A stretch of 48,556 nucleotides of DNA from assembly GCF_034259425.1 (NCBI RefSeq), contig NZ_JAXIVU010000018.1:1-48556 (forward strand). Reading direction: 5' to 3'. Of the stretch, positions 17,500 to 26,212 are shown piece by piece. The translations under genes were made by a program, and so were the position numbers. Numbering within the stretch: position 1 is the first letter of the stretch; every line of letters starts with the position of its first letter. This stretch comes from Denitrificimonas halotolerans (GTDB taxonomy: Bacteria; Pseudomonadota; Gammaproteobacteria; Pseudomonadales; Pseudomonadaceae). The notes under the pieces are model-generated. The model was not told the DNA's origin and ran no database searches. It saw only the letters and a program-made list of their open reading frames with translations.

Positions 17500-19065
17500 T
17501 TATAGGTTCTTAATACTGTTTTGTTCAAAGTGGTAGCGGCCTGTTTTCAAACTGCTTGGACCTTTGCGAGCAAAACGAATCATTAAGTACATTTCAATCG
17601 AAATTAACACGATATAAATTACGGCGATGGTAATGATTGAGGCCATTACATCGCTAATAGACAAGGATGAGACGGAATAGAAAGTGGGTAATACCTCGCC
17701 AATGGACCAAGGTTGACGCCCCATTTCCGCAACATACCAACCAGTTTGTACGCCAATCCAAGGCAATGGAAGGCTGAATAAGGCAAAGCGTAATAGCCAA
17801 GGTTTGTGCTCTTGATTATGTCGGGTTGAAGCCCAGAATGACAAAGCAAATAGTAAGAGCATTAAGAAACCTGCTGCCACCATAAGGCGAAATGCCCAGA
17901 AGAGACTCGGTACGTGAGGGATTGTATCGATAACTGCTTGCTGAATTTGTTCTTCGGTTGCTTCAGCGATGTTTTCTGTATAACGCTTTAACAATAAACC
18001 ATAGCCGAGATCGGCTTTCACCTCGTCAAATGCTGCAATGTTTTCTTCAGAGCGGTCACCGTTACGTAAGACTTGCAAACGTTCATAGGCAATCATACCG
18101 TTGCGGATACGTGCTTCGTGTTGTTTGCTGAGGTCTTGAATGCCAGTGACTTCTTTATCTAAAGAGCGTGTTGCAATGATACCCATAGCGTATGGGATTT
18201 TTATGGCATAGTCGGTTGTATGTGTTTCCATATTAGGCAAGCCGAATAGAGTAAAAGCGGCTGGCGCTTTTTCTGTATGCCATTCTGCCTCAATAGCGGC
18301 GAGTTTGGTTTTCTGTACGTCCCCCAATTCGTAGCCTGACTCGTCACCTAAAACGATGACGGAAAGGATGGAGGCCATACCAAAAGCAGAAGCAATAGCG
18401 AATGAGCGGCGCGCAAACCCAAGATCGCGCTTCTTCAATAAGTACCAACTTGAAATTGCTAAAACGAAGATTGAACCTGTTACATAGCCAGCTGCTACAG
18501 TGTGAACAAACTTTACCTGTGCCACAGGGTTAAAAATTAAGGCAGCAAAGTCGACCACTTCCATGCGCATGGTTTCATAATTAAATTCTGCCCCTACTGG
18601 ATTTTGCATCCAACCGTTAGCGACCAGAATCCACAGAGCTGATAAGTTTGAACCAATAGCAACCAACCAGGTCACAGCCAAGTGCTGACGCTTGCTTAGT
18701 CGCTCCCAACCAAAGAAGAATAAACCAATAAAAGTCGATTCTAAGAAGAAGGCCATTAAGCCTTCAATGGCTAAGGGCGCACCAAAGACGTCACCAACAT
18801 AATGGCTGTAGTAGGACCAGTTGGTACCAAATTGGAATTCCATAGTGAGACCGGTAGCAACCCCAATGGCAAAGTTAATACCAAAGAGCTTACCCCAGAA
18901 TTTCACCATGTCTTTGTAGACCTCTTTGCCGGTTAAGACATATACCGACTCCATAATGGCTAACAAAAATGCAAGCCCCATGGTGAGTGGAACAAAGATG
19001 AAGTGATACATTGCCGTCATCGCAAACTGGAGGCGAGACAGGTCAACAAGTGTTTCCGAGATCAT
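17500..19065 (-). CDS. cydA: Cytochrome bd ubiquinol oxidase subunit I (long Q-loop type)
   Basis: 521 residues beginning MISETLVDLSRLQFAMTAMY, with haem-ligand His near residue 21 (E. coli H19). It contains LGDESGYELGDVQKTKLAAI, EAEWHTEKAPAAFTLFG and GYGLLLKRYTENIAEATEEQ. The length and insert show a long Q-loop of the E. coli bd-I type, not the short-loop CIO type common in Pseudomonas; it ends GPSSLKTGRYHFEQ like E. coli CydA. I place the start at 19065 because GGGGAG lies eight bases upstream and the family begins there; the open frame extends 67 codons further without similarity. The enzyme reduces oxygen to water with quinol at high affinity. Confidence 0.97.
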   Translation of the reverse strand: MISETLVDLSRLQFAMTAMYHFIFVPLTMGLAFLLAIMESVYVLTGKEVYKDMVKFWGKLFGINFAIGVATGLTMEFQFGTNWSYYSHYVGDVFGAPLAIEGLMAFFLESTFIGLFFFGWERLSKRQHLAVTWLVAIGSNLSALWILVANGWMQNPVGAEFNYETMRMEVVDFAALIFNPVAQVKFVHTVAAGYVTGSIFVLAISSWYLLKKRDLGFARRSFAIASAFGMASILSVIVLGDESGYELGDVQKTKLAAIEAEWHTEKAPAAFTLFGLPNMETHTTDYAIKIPYAMGIIATRSLDKEVTGIQDLSKQHEARIRNGMIAYERLQVLRNGDRSEENIAAFDEVKADLGYGLLLKRYTENIAEATEEQIQQAVIDTIPHVPSLFWAFRLMVAAGFLMLLLFALSFWASTRHNQEHKPWLLRFALFSLPLPWIGVQTGWYVAEMGRQPWSIGEVLPTFYSVSSLSISDVMASIITIAVIYIVLISIEMYLMIRFARKGPSSLKTGRYHFEQNSIKNL

Positions 19066-19350
19066 AGTGCATACTCCCCGGGAGTGAGTGTTACTGATAG
19101 TGCACTTTCTAGATATGTATTGGGTAAAGCCATTACATACTGCAAAGTACAGGGACAATAAAAATTGCAAAGCATTGTTACAGCTCTTTCTACATATACG
19201 GCATTTGTATTGTGTCACCAAGTATATAGGTAAAAGCAAGAAAACAGTGGTGACCTGTTGTCGCACTGTTAAGGTGCCGGTATTTGATTTATACGTAGGG
19301 ACGTCACAGGACGTATGTAAGTGTAGGTTGGATAAGGGTTAGGGGAAAAA
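19066..19350 (-). promoter_or_regulatory. cydABX upstream region (no gene)
   Basis: Almost 300 bases between the apt terminator and cydA, which must contain the cyd promoter. I see no coding sequence and no convincing TTGAT-N4-ATCAA Anr box. A TGTTGTCGCACTG stretch (around 19256) might belong to another redox regulator, but I cannot support a named site. Confidence 0.4.
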
Positions 19351-19376
19351 CCCGCAGAATAGAAGTTTTCTGCGGG
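19351..19376 (-). terminator. Intrinsic terminator of apt
   Basis: On the minus strand CCCGCAGAA and TTCTGCGGG form a 9-bp stem with an 8-base loop, followed directly by TTTTT. It lies just downstream of the apt stop. Confidence 0.92.
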
Positions 19377-19387
19377 TGGAATGGAGT

Positions 19388-19936
19388 TTAATGTTCGTTA
19401 TGAGTAAATGCAGTTAAAGTAAAGGTCGGAATGCCGATGTCTTGCATTAAGCGTGAGCCGTTTAAATCAGGTAGGTCAATAATAGCGGCCACTTCGTAGA
19501 TGCTTGCTCCCATGCGCTTAATTAAGCGTGCAGCAGCGATGAAAGTTCCACCACTGGCAATGATGTCATCTATGAGCAAAACTTTATCGCCTTCCTTAAG
19601 GCTATCTTCATGCACTTCAAGCATAGACTGTTCGTAGTCAGTATCGTAGGGCTCGCTTAATACATTGGCGGGTAATTTACCTTGCTTTCGGAACAAGACT
19701 AAAGGTTTATTGAGCTCGTAGGCAATGGTTGAGCCGATCAAGAAACCTCGAGAATCGATAGCACCAACGTGAGTAAAATCACTACCGACATAGCGTTGAA
19801 CGAAGCTGTCAATGACCATGCGCATGGCGCGTGGTGATTGATACAGTGGGGTAATATCGCGGAAAATACATCCTTTTTTCGGAAAGTCAGGAATAGGGCG
19901 TATTAAAGACTTAATTGCGAACTCATCAAAAATCAT
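19388..19936 (-). CDS. apt: Adenine phosphoribosyltransferase
   Basis: 182 residues; converts adenine and PRPP to AMP in purine salvage. It has the PRPP-binding loop VLLIDDIIASGGTFIAAARL (about 122-141), the early blocks IPDFPKKGCIFRDITPLYQS and GAIDSRGFLIGSTIAYEL, and the flexible-loop region FRKQGKLP. It is downstream of anr on the same strand, about 23 bases away, an arrangement known from Pseudomonas, and ends at a strong terminator. Confidence 0.96.
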   Translation of the reverse strand: MIFDEFAIKSLIRPIPDFPKKGCIFRDITPLYQSPRAMRMVIDSFVQRYVGSDFTHVGAIDSRGFLIGSTIAYELNKPLVLFRKQGKLPANVLSEPYDTDYEQSMLEVHEDSLKEGDKVLLIDDIIASGGTFIAAARLIKRMGASIYEVAAIIDLPDLNGSRLMQDIGIPTFTLTAFTHNEH

Positions 19937-19959
19937 ATGTTAGTCCCCTTATTAAGAGA

Positions 19960-20694
19960 TCAATTGTCCAAGTTGCCGCCAGCCAATGCGCAGAGCTCAA
20001 TTAGATTGATCAAATTGATTTCTTTGCCCTCTGCTGTGAGCAGCTCATTGTGCTGAAAGCGAGTAAACACCCGTGACACTGTTTCTACAGCAAGGCCTAA
20101 GTAGTTGCCAATTTCATTACGTGACATGGCCAAGCGAAATTGGTGTGGTGAATAACCGCGTGCACGAAAGCGTGCCGACAGGTTCACTAGAAAAGTAGCA
20201 ATGCGTTCGTCTGCTGTTTTTTTTGATAATAGCATCATCATTTGCTGATCATCTCGAATTTCGCGACTCATAATGCGCATCAATTGACGTCGCAGCTGCG
20301 GCATGACTGCACTGAGCTCATCAAGCTTTTCAAAGGGGATTTCACACACAGAAGTGGTTTCTAGTGCAATAGCTGATACAGGGTACAGTTCAGTATCCAT
20401 GCCGGACAGTCCCACAAACTCACTAGGCAGATGAAAGCCAGTAATTTGTTCTTCTCCTGTATCGGTCAAGCTAAAAGTTTTAAGGGTGCCTGAACGTACT
20501 GCATAGACAGAAGAGAAGTTATCACCTTGACGAAACAGGAACTCGCCTTTCTTTAATGGACGACCACGCTTTACTATTTCGTCCAACGTATCAAGGTCTT
20601 GCATATCTAAAGACAAAGGCAAGCAAAGTGTAGCCAAGCTGCAGTCTTTACAGTGCGCTTGATGAGGGTTGCGAACACGCGTTATTTCTGGCAT
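19960..20694 (-). CDS. anr: Anaerobic regulator Anr (FNR-type, Fe-S oxygen sensor)
   Basis: A 244-residue CRP/FNR-family regulator. The oxygen-labile [4Fe-4S] ligands are visible as C15-x2-C18-x5-C24 plus C117, matching the four essential cysteines of FNR. A cNMP-like beta-roll follows (KKGEFLFRQGDNFSSVYAVR), then a dimerisation helix and a C-terminal winged HTH (SRNEIGNYLGLAVETVSRVF). The recognition helix carries E204, S207 and R208, which read TTGAT half-sites. It lies between the hemN-like gene and apt, as in Pseudomonas. Its probable targets in this window are the sites at 22295-22308 and 31154-31167. Confidence 0.95.
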   Translation of the reverse strand: MPEITRVRNPHQAHCKDCSLATLCLPLSLDMQDLDTLDEIVKRGRPLKKGEFLFRQGDNFSSVYAVRSGTLKTFSLTDTGEEQITGFHLPSEFVGLSGMDTELYPVSAIALETTSVCEIPFEKLDELSAVMPQLRRQLMRIMSREIRDDQQMMMLLSKKTADERIATFLVNLSARFRARGYSPHQFRLAMSRNEIGNYLGLAVETVSRVFTRFQHNELLTAEGKEINLINLIELCALAGGNLDN

Positions 20695-20851
20695 TCCATG
20701 ATTCCTGAACGAGAGTCGATTCGATATCTACACTAAGATACCTTAGCCCACACAAAGCTGCCACTTTGTTAGCTAGCTTTGTTAGGCTGAGTAATAGCAA
20801 AATACGCTTATTTAAAGAGACAGGTGTGGGGCTAAGGTGAGACTAAGCAAG

Positions 20852-22231
20852 CTAGAAGGTTGCGGCTTTGAGCGTTGTATCTTGTTCAATAGAGTCATTG
20901 AACAGCTGGCAAACAGCAGCAGTAAATAAGCGTCCTTGTTCAGTTATTGTTAAGTTATGCTCGCTAAGCGTTAGTAAACCGTCTGCGTGCATTTGTTCAA
21001 GCTGAGGCCATTGTGCTTGAAAAAGTGTTTTGCAATTCACCTGGTAGAACTGCTCGATACATGTGAAATTTACAGAAAATTGACAAGCTAACGCTTGAGT
21101 GATGTATCGTTTAACTTGATCAATAATGTTGAAACACAAGCTTTTAGCTGGAGAGAGCTGTTGTTGTGAGCATGCTGCTTGATAGTCAAAAAGGTCATGG
21201 GTATTTTGATAATACAATGAGCCAAATTGACTAATAGCCGACACGCCAAAGCCTAAGGTGTTGCAGTTCGGGCTTGTTGTATAACCGTTCAAACCATAGT
21301 GTAAACTGCCATCTTCTTGTGCTGATGTGAGCTCGTCATGGGTTAAAGCAAAGAGGCCCATGCCAATATATTGGTAGCCTGCACGCGTAAATTGCTGCAG
21401 GGCATGGTTAAGCATGTACTCAATACAGCGGGGGCTAGGAAGCTCATTTGCTTTGATATGTTTTTGTCGTGGATATCTGTTTGGTTGGTGTTTATAGCCA
21501 TGCAGTATAACTCGCTCAGGTGACAGTTGTATCACTTGCGAAATTGCTTTACTAAAAGAAGCGAAGGTTTGTTTAGGCAGCCCATATGTGAGACTGATAC
21601 TGATGTTGCGAAATTGTAGTGTACGAGCAGCATCGACAATAGTTTGTGTTTGCTCAATGCTCTGTAAGCGATTAATCGCATGCTGTACATCTGGATCTAA
21701 TCCTTGAACCTCAATATTCACTTGGTTGAAGCCAATATCACGTAATACACCCATTGTTGACCAGTCGGCCTCCCGAGGGTCGATATCAATCGTATATTGT
21801 GTGAAGTGATTGCTGTGAATATTAAAGTGGTTTTTTAAACAGTCCATTAGCCGCTTCAATTCGTTAGGCTTGAGAAATGTTGGTGTACCACCACCAAAGT
21901 GTAGCTGTTTTACGGGTTGTGAACTGTTGAGATGACGTGCGACTAAACGGATTTCTTGCTCAAGACAATGAATGTAGCTTGCACCTAGGCTACGGTCTTT
22001 GGTGACCGTGCTGTTAGAGCTGCAGTAGTAGCAAGCATTAGAGCAGAAGGGAATATTAACGTTAATGGCTAAAGGTTTTAATGTCTTACGCTGATCACGC
22101 AGCACTCTAAAGCGCTCAAAATTACTAATTGAGTGTTGGAAGAGAGTCGGAGCTGGATATAGATTGTATTGTTTTTCTAAGCGGTGGTACTCACTAAAGA
22201 GTTTAGAGCTCCAAGCCGTATTGTCTTTCAT
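20852..22231 (-). CDS. hemN: Divergent HemN-like radical SAM protein (oxygen-independent coproporphyrinogen III dehydrogenase family)
   Basis: A 459-residue radical SAM protein at the usual hemN locus. The Fe-S motif is C63-x3-C67-x2-C70, followed by HFGGGTPTFL and TYGLPKQT, and the C-terminal HemN domain is present (GYTTSPNCNTLGFGVSAIS). Several HemN hallmarks are altered. The fourth Cys of CxxxCxxCxC is S72; GPRYTSYP near the N-terminus is absent; the GVQD motif reads EVQG; and GMDHFA reads GMGLFA. It may be a diverged CPDH or may have another job. The start is fixed by the mapped Anr promoter: the ATG at 22231 lies about 29 bases after the predicted transcription start, and both upstream in-frame ATGs (22372, 22315) precede it. 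Confidence 0.8.
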   Translation of the reverse strand: MKDNTAWSSKLFSEYHRLEKQYNLYPAPTLFQHSISNFERFRVLRDQRKTLKPLAINVNIPFCSNACYYCSSNSTVTKDRSLGASYIHCLEQEIRLVARHLNSSQPVKQLHFGGGTPTFLKPNELKRLMDCLKNHFNIHSNHFTQYTIDIDPREADWSTMGVLRDIGFNQVNIEVQGLDPDVQHAINRLQSIEQTQTIVDAARTLQFRNISISLTYGLPKQTFASFSKAISQVIQLSPERVILHGYKHQPNRYPRQKHIKANELPSPRCIEYMLNHALQQFTRAGYQYIGMGLFALTHDELTSAQEDGSLHYGLNGYTTSPNCNTLGFGVSAISQFGSLYYQNTHDLFDYQAACSQQQLSPAKSLCFNIIDQVKRYITQALACQFSVNFTCIEQFYQVNCKTLFQAQWPQLEQMHADGLLTLSEHNLTITEQGRLFTAAVCQLFNDSIEQDTTLKAATF

Positions 22232-22266
22232 CACAGCAGATTTCCTGATCACAAACAGTAGCTGTG

Positions 22267-22308
22267 AGTATAGAGTGCGTTGTGATGTAGTCTGTTGACC
22301 TGTATCAA
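22267..22308 (-). promoter_or_regulatory. Anr/FNR-dependent class II promoter of the hemN-like gene
   Basis: Minus strand: TTGATACAGGTCAA (22308-22295) differs from the Anr consensus TTGAT-N4-ATCAA at one base. It is followed by exactly 22 bases and a -10 hexamer TATACT (22272-22267), which puts the site centre at about -41.5. This is the standard geometry for FNR activation. The predicted transcription start is near 22260. Confidence 0.9.
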
Positions 22309-22326
22309 GCCCCATTCTGTGCTTGT

Positions 22327-23010
22327 TTAATGACCCATTAACCAGTGCTGGTGAGGGCCAGGTAATGTCCAAAGTCCGTATAGGATCACCAATGTACCAG
22401 CTGTATAGCGTACATTTTTTTTGCGTAAAAATGCTGTCATTTTTTCAGCGGCGAAACCAGAAGCAAGAAGTACTGGCCAGGTACCTAACCCAAAAGTGAA
22501 CATCAGTAAGGCACTGGTAGAAGCATTACCTTGGCTAGCAGTCCAGAATAGTGTGCTGTAAACCAAGCCGCAAGGTAACCAACCCCAAAGTGCACCTAGT
22601 AATACAGCATGGGGCATGCTTTTAACTGGTAGTAAACGACTTGCAATGGGTTGTATATATGTCCATAAATGGCGTCCAATATTTTCGATGCGCGTGAGTC
22701 CGTGCCACCAACCTGCTAAATAAAGCCCCAAACTGATTAGTAAGAGGCCCGCTATAACACGCATTGCCATGGCTGCGGGTGTTTGTTCAACGGCCCAACC
22801 CAATAAGCCAAACAAGAAGCCTGCTATAGCATAGCTGCATACACGCCCAAGGTTATAACCAATAATAATTCGTGAGCGTTTGTGTCGCTGTGCTTCAGGG
22901 ATGCTGAGAGTAAGCGCCCCCATCAAACCACCGCACATGCCTAAACAGTGTCCAGCACCTAGTAAGCCGAGTGTAAAGGCAGAAGCCAACAGCGGAATCA
23001 TGTCAGTCAT
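22327..23010 (-). CDS. SafE/DsbD-like membrane protein of the cco maturation locus
   Basis: A 227-residue protein of about six membrane segments from the sulfite exporter TauE/SafE (UreH/DsbD_2-like) group. It has GLLGAGHCLGMCGGLMGALT near the N-terminus, with two Cys in the first helix, and WGWLPCGLVYSTLFWTAS further on; such CxMCGG and PCG motifs recall metal or electron transfer in DsbD relatives. I choose the ATG at 23010 (MTDMIPLLAS), which overlaps the ccoS stop; the frame upstream of it is ccoS DNA. Genes of this type regularly follow ccoS and are thought to help copper supply to cbb3 oxidase. The real substrate is not established. Confidence 0.8.
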   Translation of the reverse strand: MTDMIPLLASAFTLGLLGAGHCLGMCGGLMGALTLSIPEAQRHKRSRIIIGYNLGRVCSYAIAGFLFGLLGWAVEQTPAAMAMRVIAGLLLISLGLYLAGWWHGLTRIENIGRHLWTYIQPIASRLLPVKSMPHAVLLGALWGWLPCGLVYSTLFWTASQGNASTSALLMFTFGLGTWPVLLASGFAAEKMTAFLRKKNVRYTAGTLVILYGLWTLPGPHQHWLMGH

Positions 23011-23197
23011 TATCTGGCTCTTTGGTTTCTTTTTGTTGCGCAGCAGTGTGTTTTGGGTCTTCGTCGTCAAACAAAATGCTGTGTGCTGGACCGTCGAGAT
23101 CTTCATATTGACCGTTGTCTACGGCCCAGAAAAAAAGTCGAATTGCTAAGGCTACAAGTAAGAGTGCAGCTGGAATCATGACATATAAAGCAGCCAT
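23003..23197 (-). CDS. ccoS: Cbb3 oxidase maturation protein CcoS
   Basis: A 64-residue single-span protein, MAALYVMIPAALLLVALAIR followed by LFFWAVDNGQYEDLDGPAHS. The FFWAVxxGQYEDLxxPA block is the CcoS signature. The ATG at 23197 has GAGG six bases upstream; the ATG four codons earlier overlaps that site and is less likely. CcoS is needed for cofactor insertion into CcoN. It lies 21 bases after ccoI and overlaps the SafE-like gene by eight bases. Confidence 0.93.
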   Translation of the reverse strand: MAALYVMIPAALLLVALAIRLFFWAVDNGQYEDLDGPAHSILFDDEDPKHTAAQQKETKEPDND

Positions 23198-23218
23198 TGT
23201 TAGCCTCATATAATAGAG

Positions 23219-25630
23219 TTAAGCGGACTCACTAAAGCGAGTTAAGCGCAGTGCATTTAAGACTACGAGCAGTGAGCTTACAGACATACCAAGGGCAGCC
23301 CAGCCTGGTGTAACCCAGCCAATAGCAGCAAAAGGTATAATTAAGCCATTATACAGAGTTGCCCAACTGAGGTTTTCAATAATTACGCGACGGGTCTTTT
23401 TAGCAACGCTAAGAGCGCTGACTAAACTACTTAAGCGGTTGGACAGTAAAATTGCGTCAGCTGTAGTTTTGGCTAAGTCGGTAGCGCTGCCCATTGCGAT
23501 GCTGATATCAGCTGCAGCCAGAACTGGTACATCATTCACTCCGTCGCCAAGCATTAGGACATGCCGACCCTGTATATGTAACTGTTTCAATACTTGCAGC
23601 TTATCATCAGGTGTCATGCCACCGCGAGCATCTTTGATCTTAAGGGTTTGAGCGATCTGCTGCACCATTGGAGAACTATCACCTGAGAGTAATAGGATAT
23701 TCCAACCGCGAGTACGACAGGCTTGCAATAAGGCCGGGGCGTCAGGGCGCAATTGGTCATCAAGTGCAAACCAAGCTAAAGGTTGTTCGGTATTACCAAG
23801 CAGCAACCACTGGCCTTGCTCACTGGGCATTGTTGGGGTGGGGTAATGACCGAGTGCGCTAACATAATCAGGGCGCCCAATACGTAGCAACTGTCCGTTG
23901 ACTGTGCCCTCTAAGCCTAAGCCAGGTGCGCTAGAAACATTGGAGGCTTTGGTTGTGGTTCGACCAAAAGCGCGGGCGATGGGGTGCTCGGAATGGCTTT
24001 CGAGCGCAGCTGCCAACTCAAGGCTTTCTTGCTCGCTGAGTTGTGTGATTGGCTGAATGCGACTGAGAGTTAATTTGCCCTCAGTAAGTGTACCAGTTTT
24101 ATCAAAGATAACGGTGTCGATTTTTTGAAAGCTTTCTAGTACGTGCCCTTTAGTAATGAGCAGACCTAGTTTATGCAAGGTGCCTGTGGCGGCTGTTAGA
24201 GCTGTTGGAGTAGCTAACGATAGAGCGCAAGGGCAGGTGGCGACGAGCAGTGATAAAACAATCCAGAAAGCTCTGGAAGGGTCAATTTGCAACCAGATAA
24301 AACCGACAATGGCTGCCACCAGTAAAACGCTGATTAGGAACCATTGAGCGACTGTGTCAGCCAGTTCCGCAAGGCGTGGTTTAAGTGATTGTGCGCGTTC
24401 TAAAAGGCGGACAATAGCCGAGAGTCGGGTTGCTTCACCTAAGGCTATGACCTTGATTGTGAGTGGGCCTTCTATATTTAAAGTACCTGCTGCTACGGTA
24501 TCTCCAGGCTTTTTGGTCAGTGGCAAGTATTCACCAGTAAGCAATGATTCATCGATGCTCGAGTGGCCCGTTAAGATGGTACCATCAGCTGGGATTAAGT
24601 GTCCTGGAGGAACCAGAATATTATCTTCTTGCTGTAGTTCGCTGAGTAGGATGCGTTTGCTAGTACCCTCGGCATTTAAACGCAAACAAGAGGCAGGAAG
24701 TAAATTGACGAGTTGACTGGTTGCTGCTGAAGTGCGTTCACGTGCACGCCGCTCAAGGTATCGCCCAGAGAGTAAAAAGAGGGCGAACATGCCTGCCGCA
24801 TCAAAGTATAGATCTCCCTGGCCGGTGAAGGTGGACCAAATGCCAGCAATATAAGCACCGGCAATAGCTAAAGAAACTGACACGTCCATCGTTAAGTGAC
24901 GAGTTCGCAAATCGCGCAGCGCACCGGTGAAAAACTCGGTGCTGCAATAAAAAATAATAGGTGTAGTGAGGATGAGGCTGACCCAGCGTAACAAACGGTC
25001 CATACCCTGAGATAAATCAAGGTTGAACTCGGGCCAAGTGGCCATTGAGGCCATCATCACTTGCATCCAGAGTAATCCGGCAACACCAAGCTTGCGTAAT
25101 GCTCGACGGTTATCGGCTTGTATTTGTTGGCTGACAGCATCAGGCTGCCAAGGATGGGCAGCGTAGCCAATATGACGGATGGTCTGTAATAAGTCAGATA
25201 GATTGGCTTGCTCAGCATCCCAGCGGATTGCTAGGCGGTGATTGCTCAGATTGAGAGTTGTTTCAAATACTCCAGGTAGCTGCTTGAGATGTTTTTCAAT
25301 CAGCCAGCCGCAAGCCGCACAAGTGATACCTTCGATTAAAAGTTGGGTTTCACTGATGTTGTCAGATGTTGTAACAAAGGGTTTTTGGATATCTTCGCGG
25401 TCAAGCAGCAGCAATTCATCTGGCACAACCCCAGGTAATGCCTCAGGGTTTGAAGAGGGTTCGGTTCGGTGCAGGTAATAGTTTTCTAAACCTGAGGTGA
25501 TAATGGTTTGGGCAACAGCTTGGCAGCCAGGGCAACAAAATACGCGAGACTCTTCAAGCACTACTGCACTGTATGCATTACCGGTTTGAACAGGTAAGCC
25601 ACAGTGAAAACAGGATAAAGGCGCAACCAT
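23219..25630 (-). CDS. ccoI: Copper-exporting P1B-type ATPase CcoI/FixI
   Basis: An 803-residue P-type ATPase for cbb3 oxidase assembly. In order: an N-terminal Cys-rich metal-binding module (CFHCGLPV ... CCPGCQ), an HMA domain with GITCAACGWLIEKHL, membrane helices, the transport motif ATCPCALSLATP, the phosphorylation motif DKTGTLTEG, an HP-containing N-domain (SHSEHPIARAF) and the hinge GDGVNDVPVLAAADISIAMG. CcoI exports copper to the periplasmic side for the CuB site of CcoN. It is located between fixH and ccoS in the maturation operon. Confidence 0.95.
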   Translation of the reverse strand: MVAPLSCFHCGLPVQTGNAYSAVVLEESRVFCCPGCQAVAQTIITSGLENYYLHRTEPSSNPEALPGVVPDELLLLDREDIQKPFVTTSDNISETQLLIEGITCAACGWLIEKHLKQLPGVFETTLNLSNHRLAIRWDAEQANLSDLLQTIRHIGYAAHPWQPDAVSQQIQADNRRALRKLGVAGLLWMQVMMASMATWPEFNLDLSQGMDRLLRWVSLILTTPIIFYCSTEFFTGALRDLRTRHLTMDVSVSLAIAGAYIAGIWSTFTGQGDLYFDAAGMFALFLLSGRYLERRARERTSAATSQLVNLLPASCLRLNAEGTSKRILLSELQQEDNILVPPGHLIPADGTILTGHSSIDESLLTGEYLPLTKKPGDTVAAGTLNIEGPLTIKVIALGEATRLSAIVRLLERAQSLKPRLAELADTVAQWFLISVLLVAAIVGFIWLQIDPSRAFWIVLSLLVATCPCALSLATPTALTAATGTLHKLGLLITKGHVLESFQKIDTVIFDKTGTLTEGKLTLSRIQPITQLSEQESLELAAALESHSEHPIARAFGRTTTKASNVSSAPGLGLEGTVNGQLLRIGRPDYVSALGHYPTPTMPSEQGQWLLLGNTEQPLAWFALDDQLRPDAPALLQACRTRGWNILLLSGDSSPMVQQIAQTLKIKDARGGMTPDDKLQVLKQLHIQGRHVLMLGDGVNDVPVLAAADISIAMGSATDLAKTTADAILLSNRLSSLVSALSVAKKTRRVIIENLSWATLYNGLIIPFAAIGWVTPGWAALGMSVSSLLVVLNALRLTRFSESA

Positions 25631-25696
25631 AATAGTCAGCTATCTATAATTAAAACAGTTTCCACTGGAGCTGCATAAACAGACAAGTGGCTAGGC

Positions 25697-26197
25697 TTAC
25701 TCGCCTAAAGTGATGGGTTGATTATTCATCAAAGTATGCTCTTCAAATAAACGCCATTGCTCAGTTTTCTCATCACCGAGTATTTCAACAAAACGGCGGC
25801 CGACAATTTCTTCTGGCAAGGAGCCACGATATACATCACTGCTAATAGGTTGCAGTACAATGCGGCGGTCACGTTCTGGCTGTGTTGGTGAAATGAGGTT
25901 TAAGACTAAGTGCGGTGGCCTACTTTGACCTTTAAGCACAAATTCAATTTGCCCCGTTGTGTTATCCAAATAGAGTGAGCCGGTGACTGCTAGCTGTTCG
26001 GCAAGCTTTTCCCGCTCCAAGGATGTGTTAATGCCTTTACCGGCATCATAGTAGTTATCGACTACTAAGCTGTCAGCGTTACGGATGGCTATTGTTAGTA
26101 ATGACAGCCCGAGTACCACAGAGAAGCTGAGCATACCAATGATAAACCAAGGCCAGAATTCTTTATACCAGGGTAAAGCATTGTTTTCGGGCTGCAT
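25697..26197 (-). CDS. ccoH: Cbb3 maturation protein CcoH/FixH
   Basis: A 166-residue protein with a short cytoplasmic start (PWYKEFWPWFIIGMLSFSV), one membrane helix (about 14-36) and a periplasmic FixH domain beginning RNADSLVVDNYYDAGKGIN. Strongly typical of FixH, which associates with the cbb3 assembly intermediate and CcoI. It is 15 bases downstream of ccoG and 66 bases upstream of ccoI. Confidence 0.92.
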   Translation of the reverse strand: MQPENNALPWYKEFWPWFIIGMLSFSVVLGLSLLTIAIRNADSLVVDNYYDAGKGINTSLEREKLAEQLAVTGSLYLDNTTGQIEFVLKGQSRPPHLVLNLISPTQPERDRRIVLQPISSDVYRGSLPEEIVGRRFVEILGDEKTEQWRLFEEHTLMNNQPITLGE

Positions 26198-26212
26198 ACA
26201 ATATCCTTCTAA

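Noticed and set aside
19066..19266. N-terminal extension of cydA by 67 codons
   Set aside because: The extension has no similarity to CydA and precedes a good ribosome site; family members start at MISETL.
19066..19350. Anr box upstream of cydA
   Set aside because: TTTGATTTATACG near 19280 has only one half-site; no second half at the right spacing.
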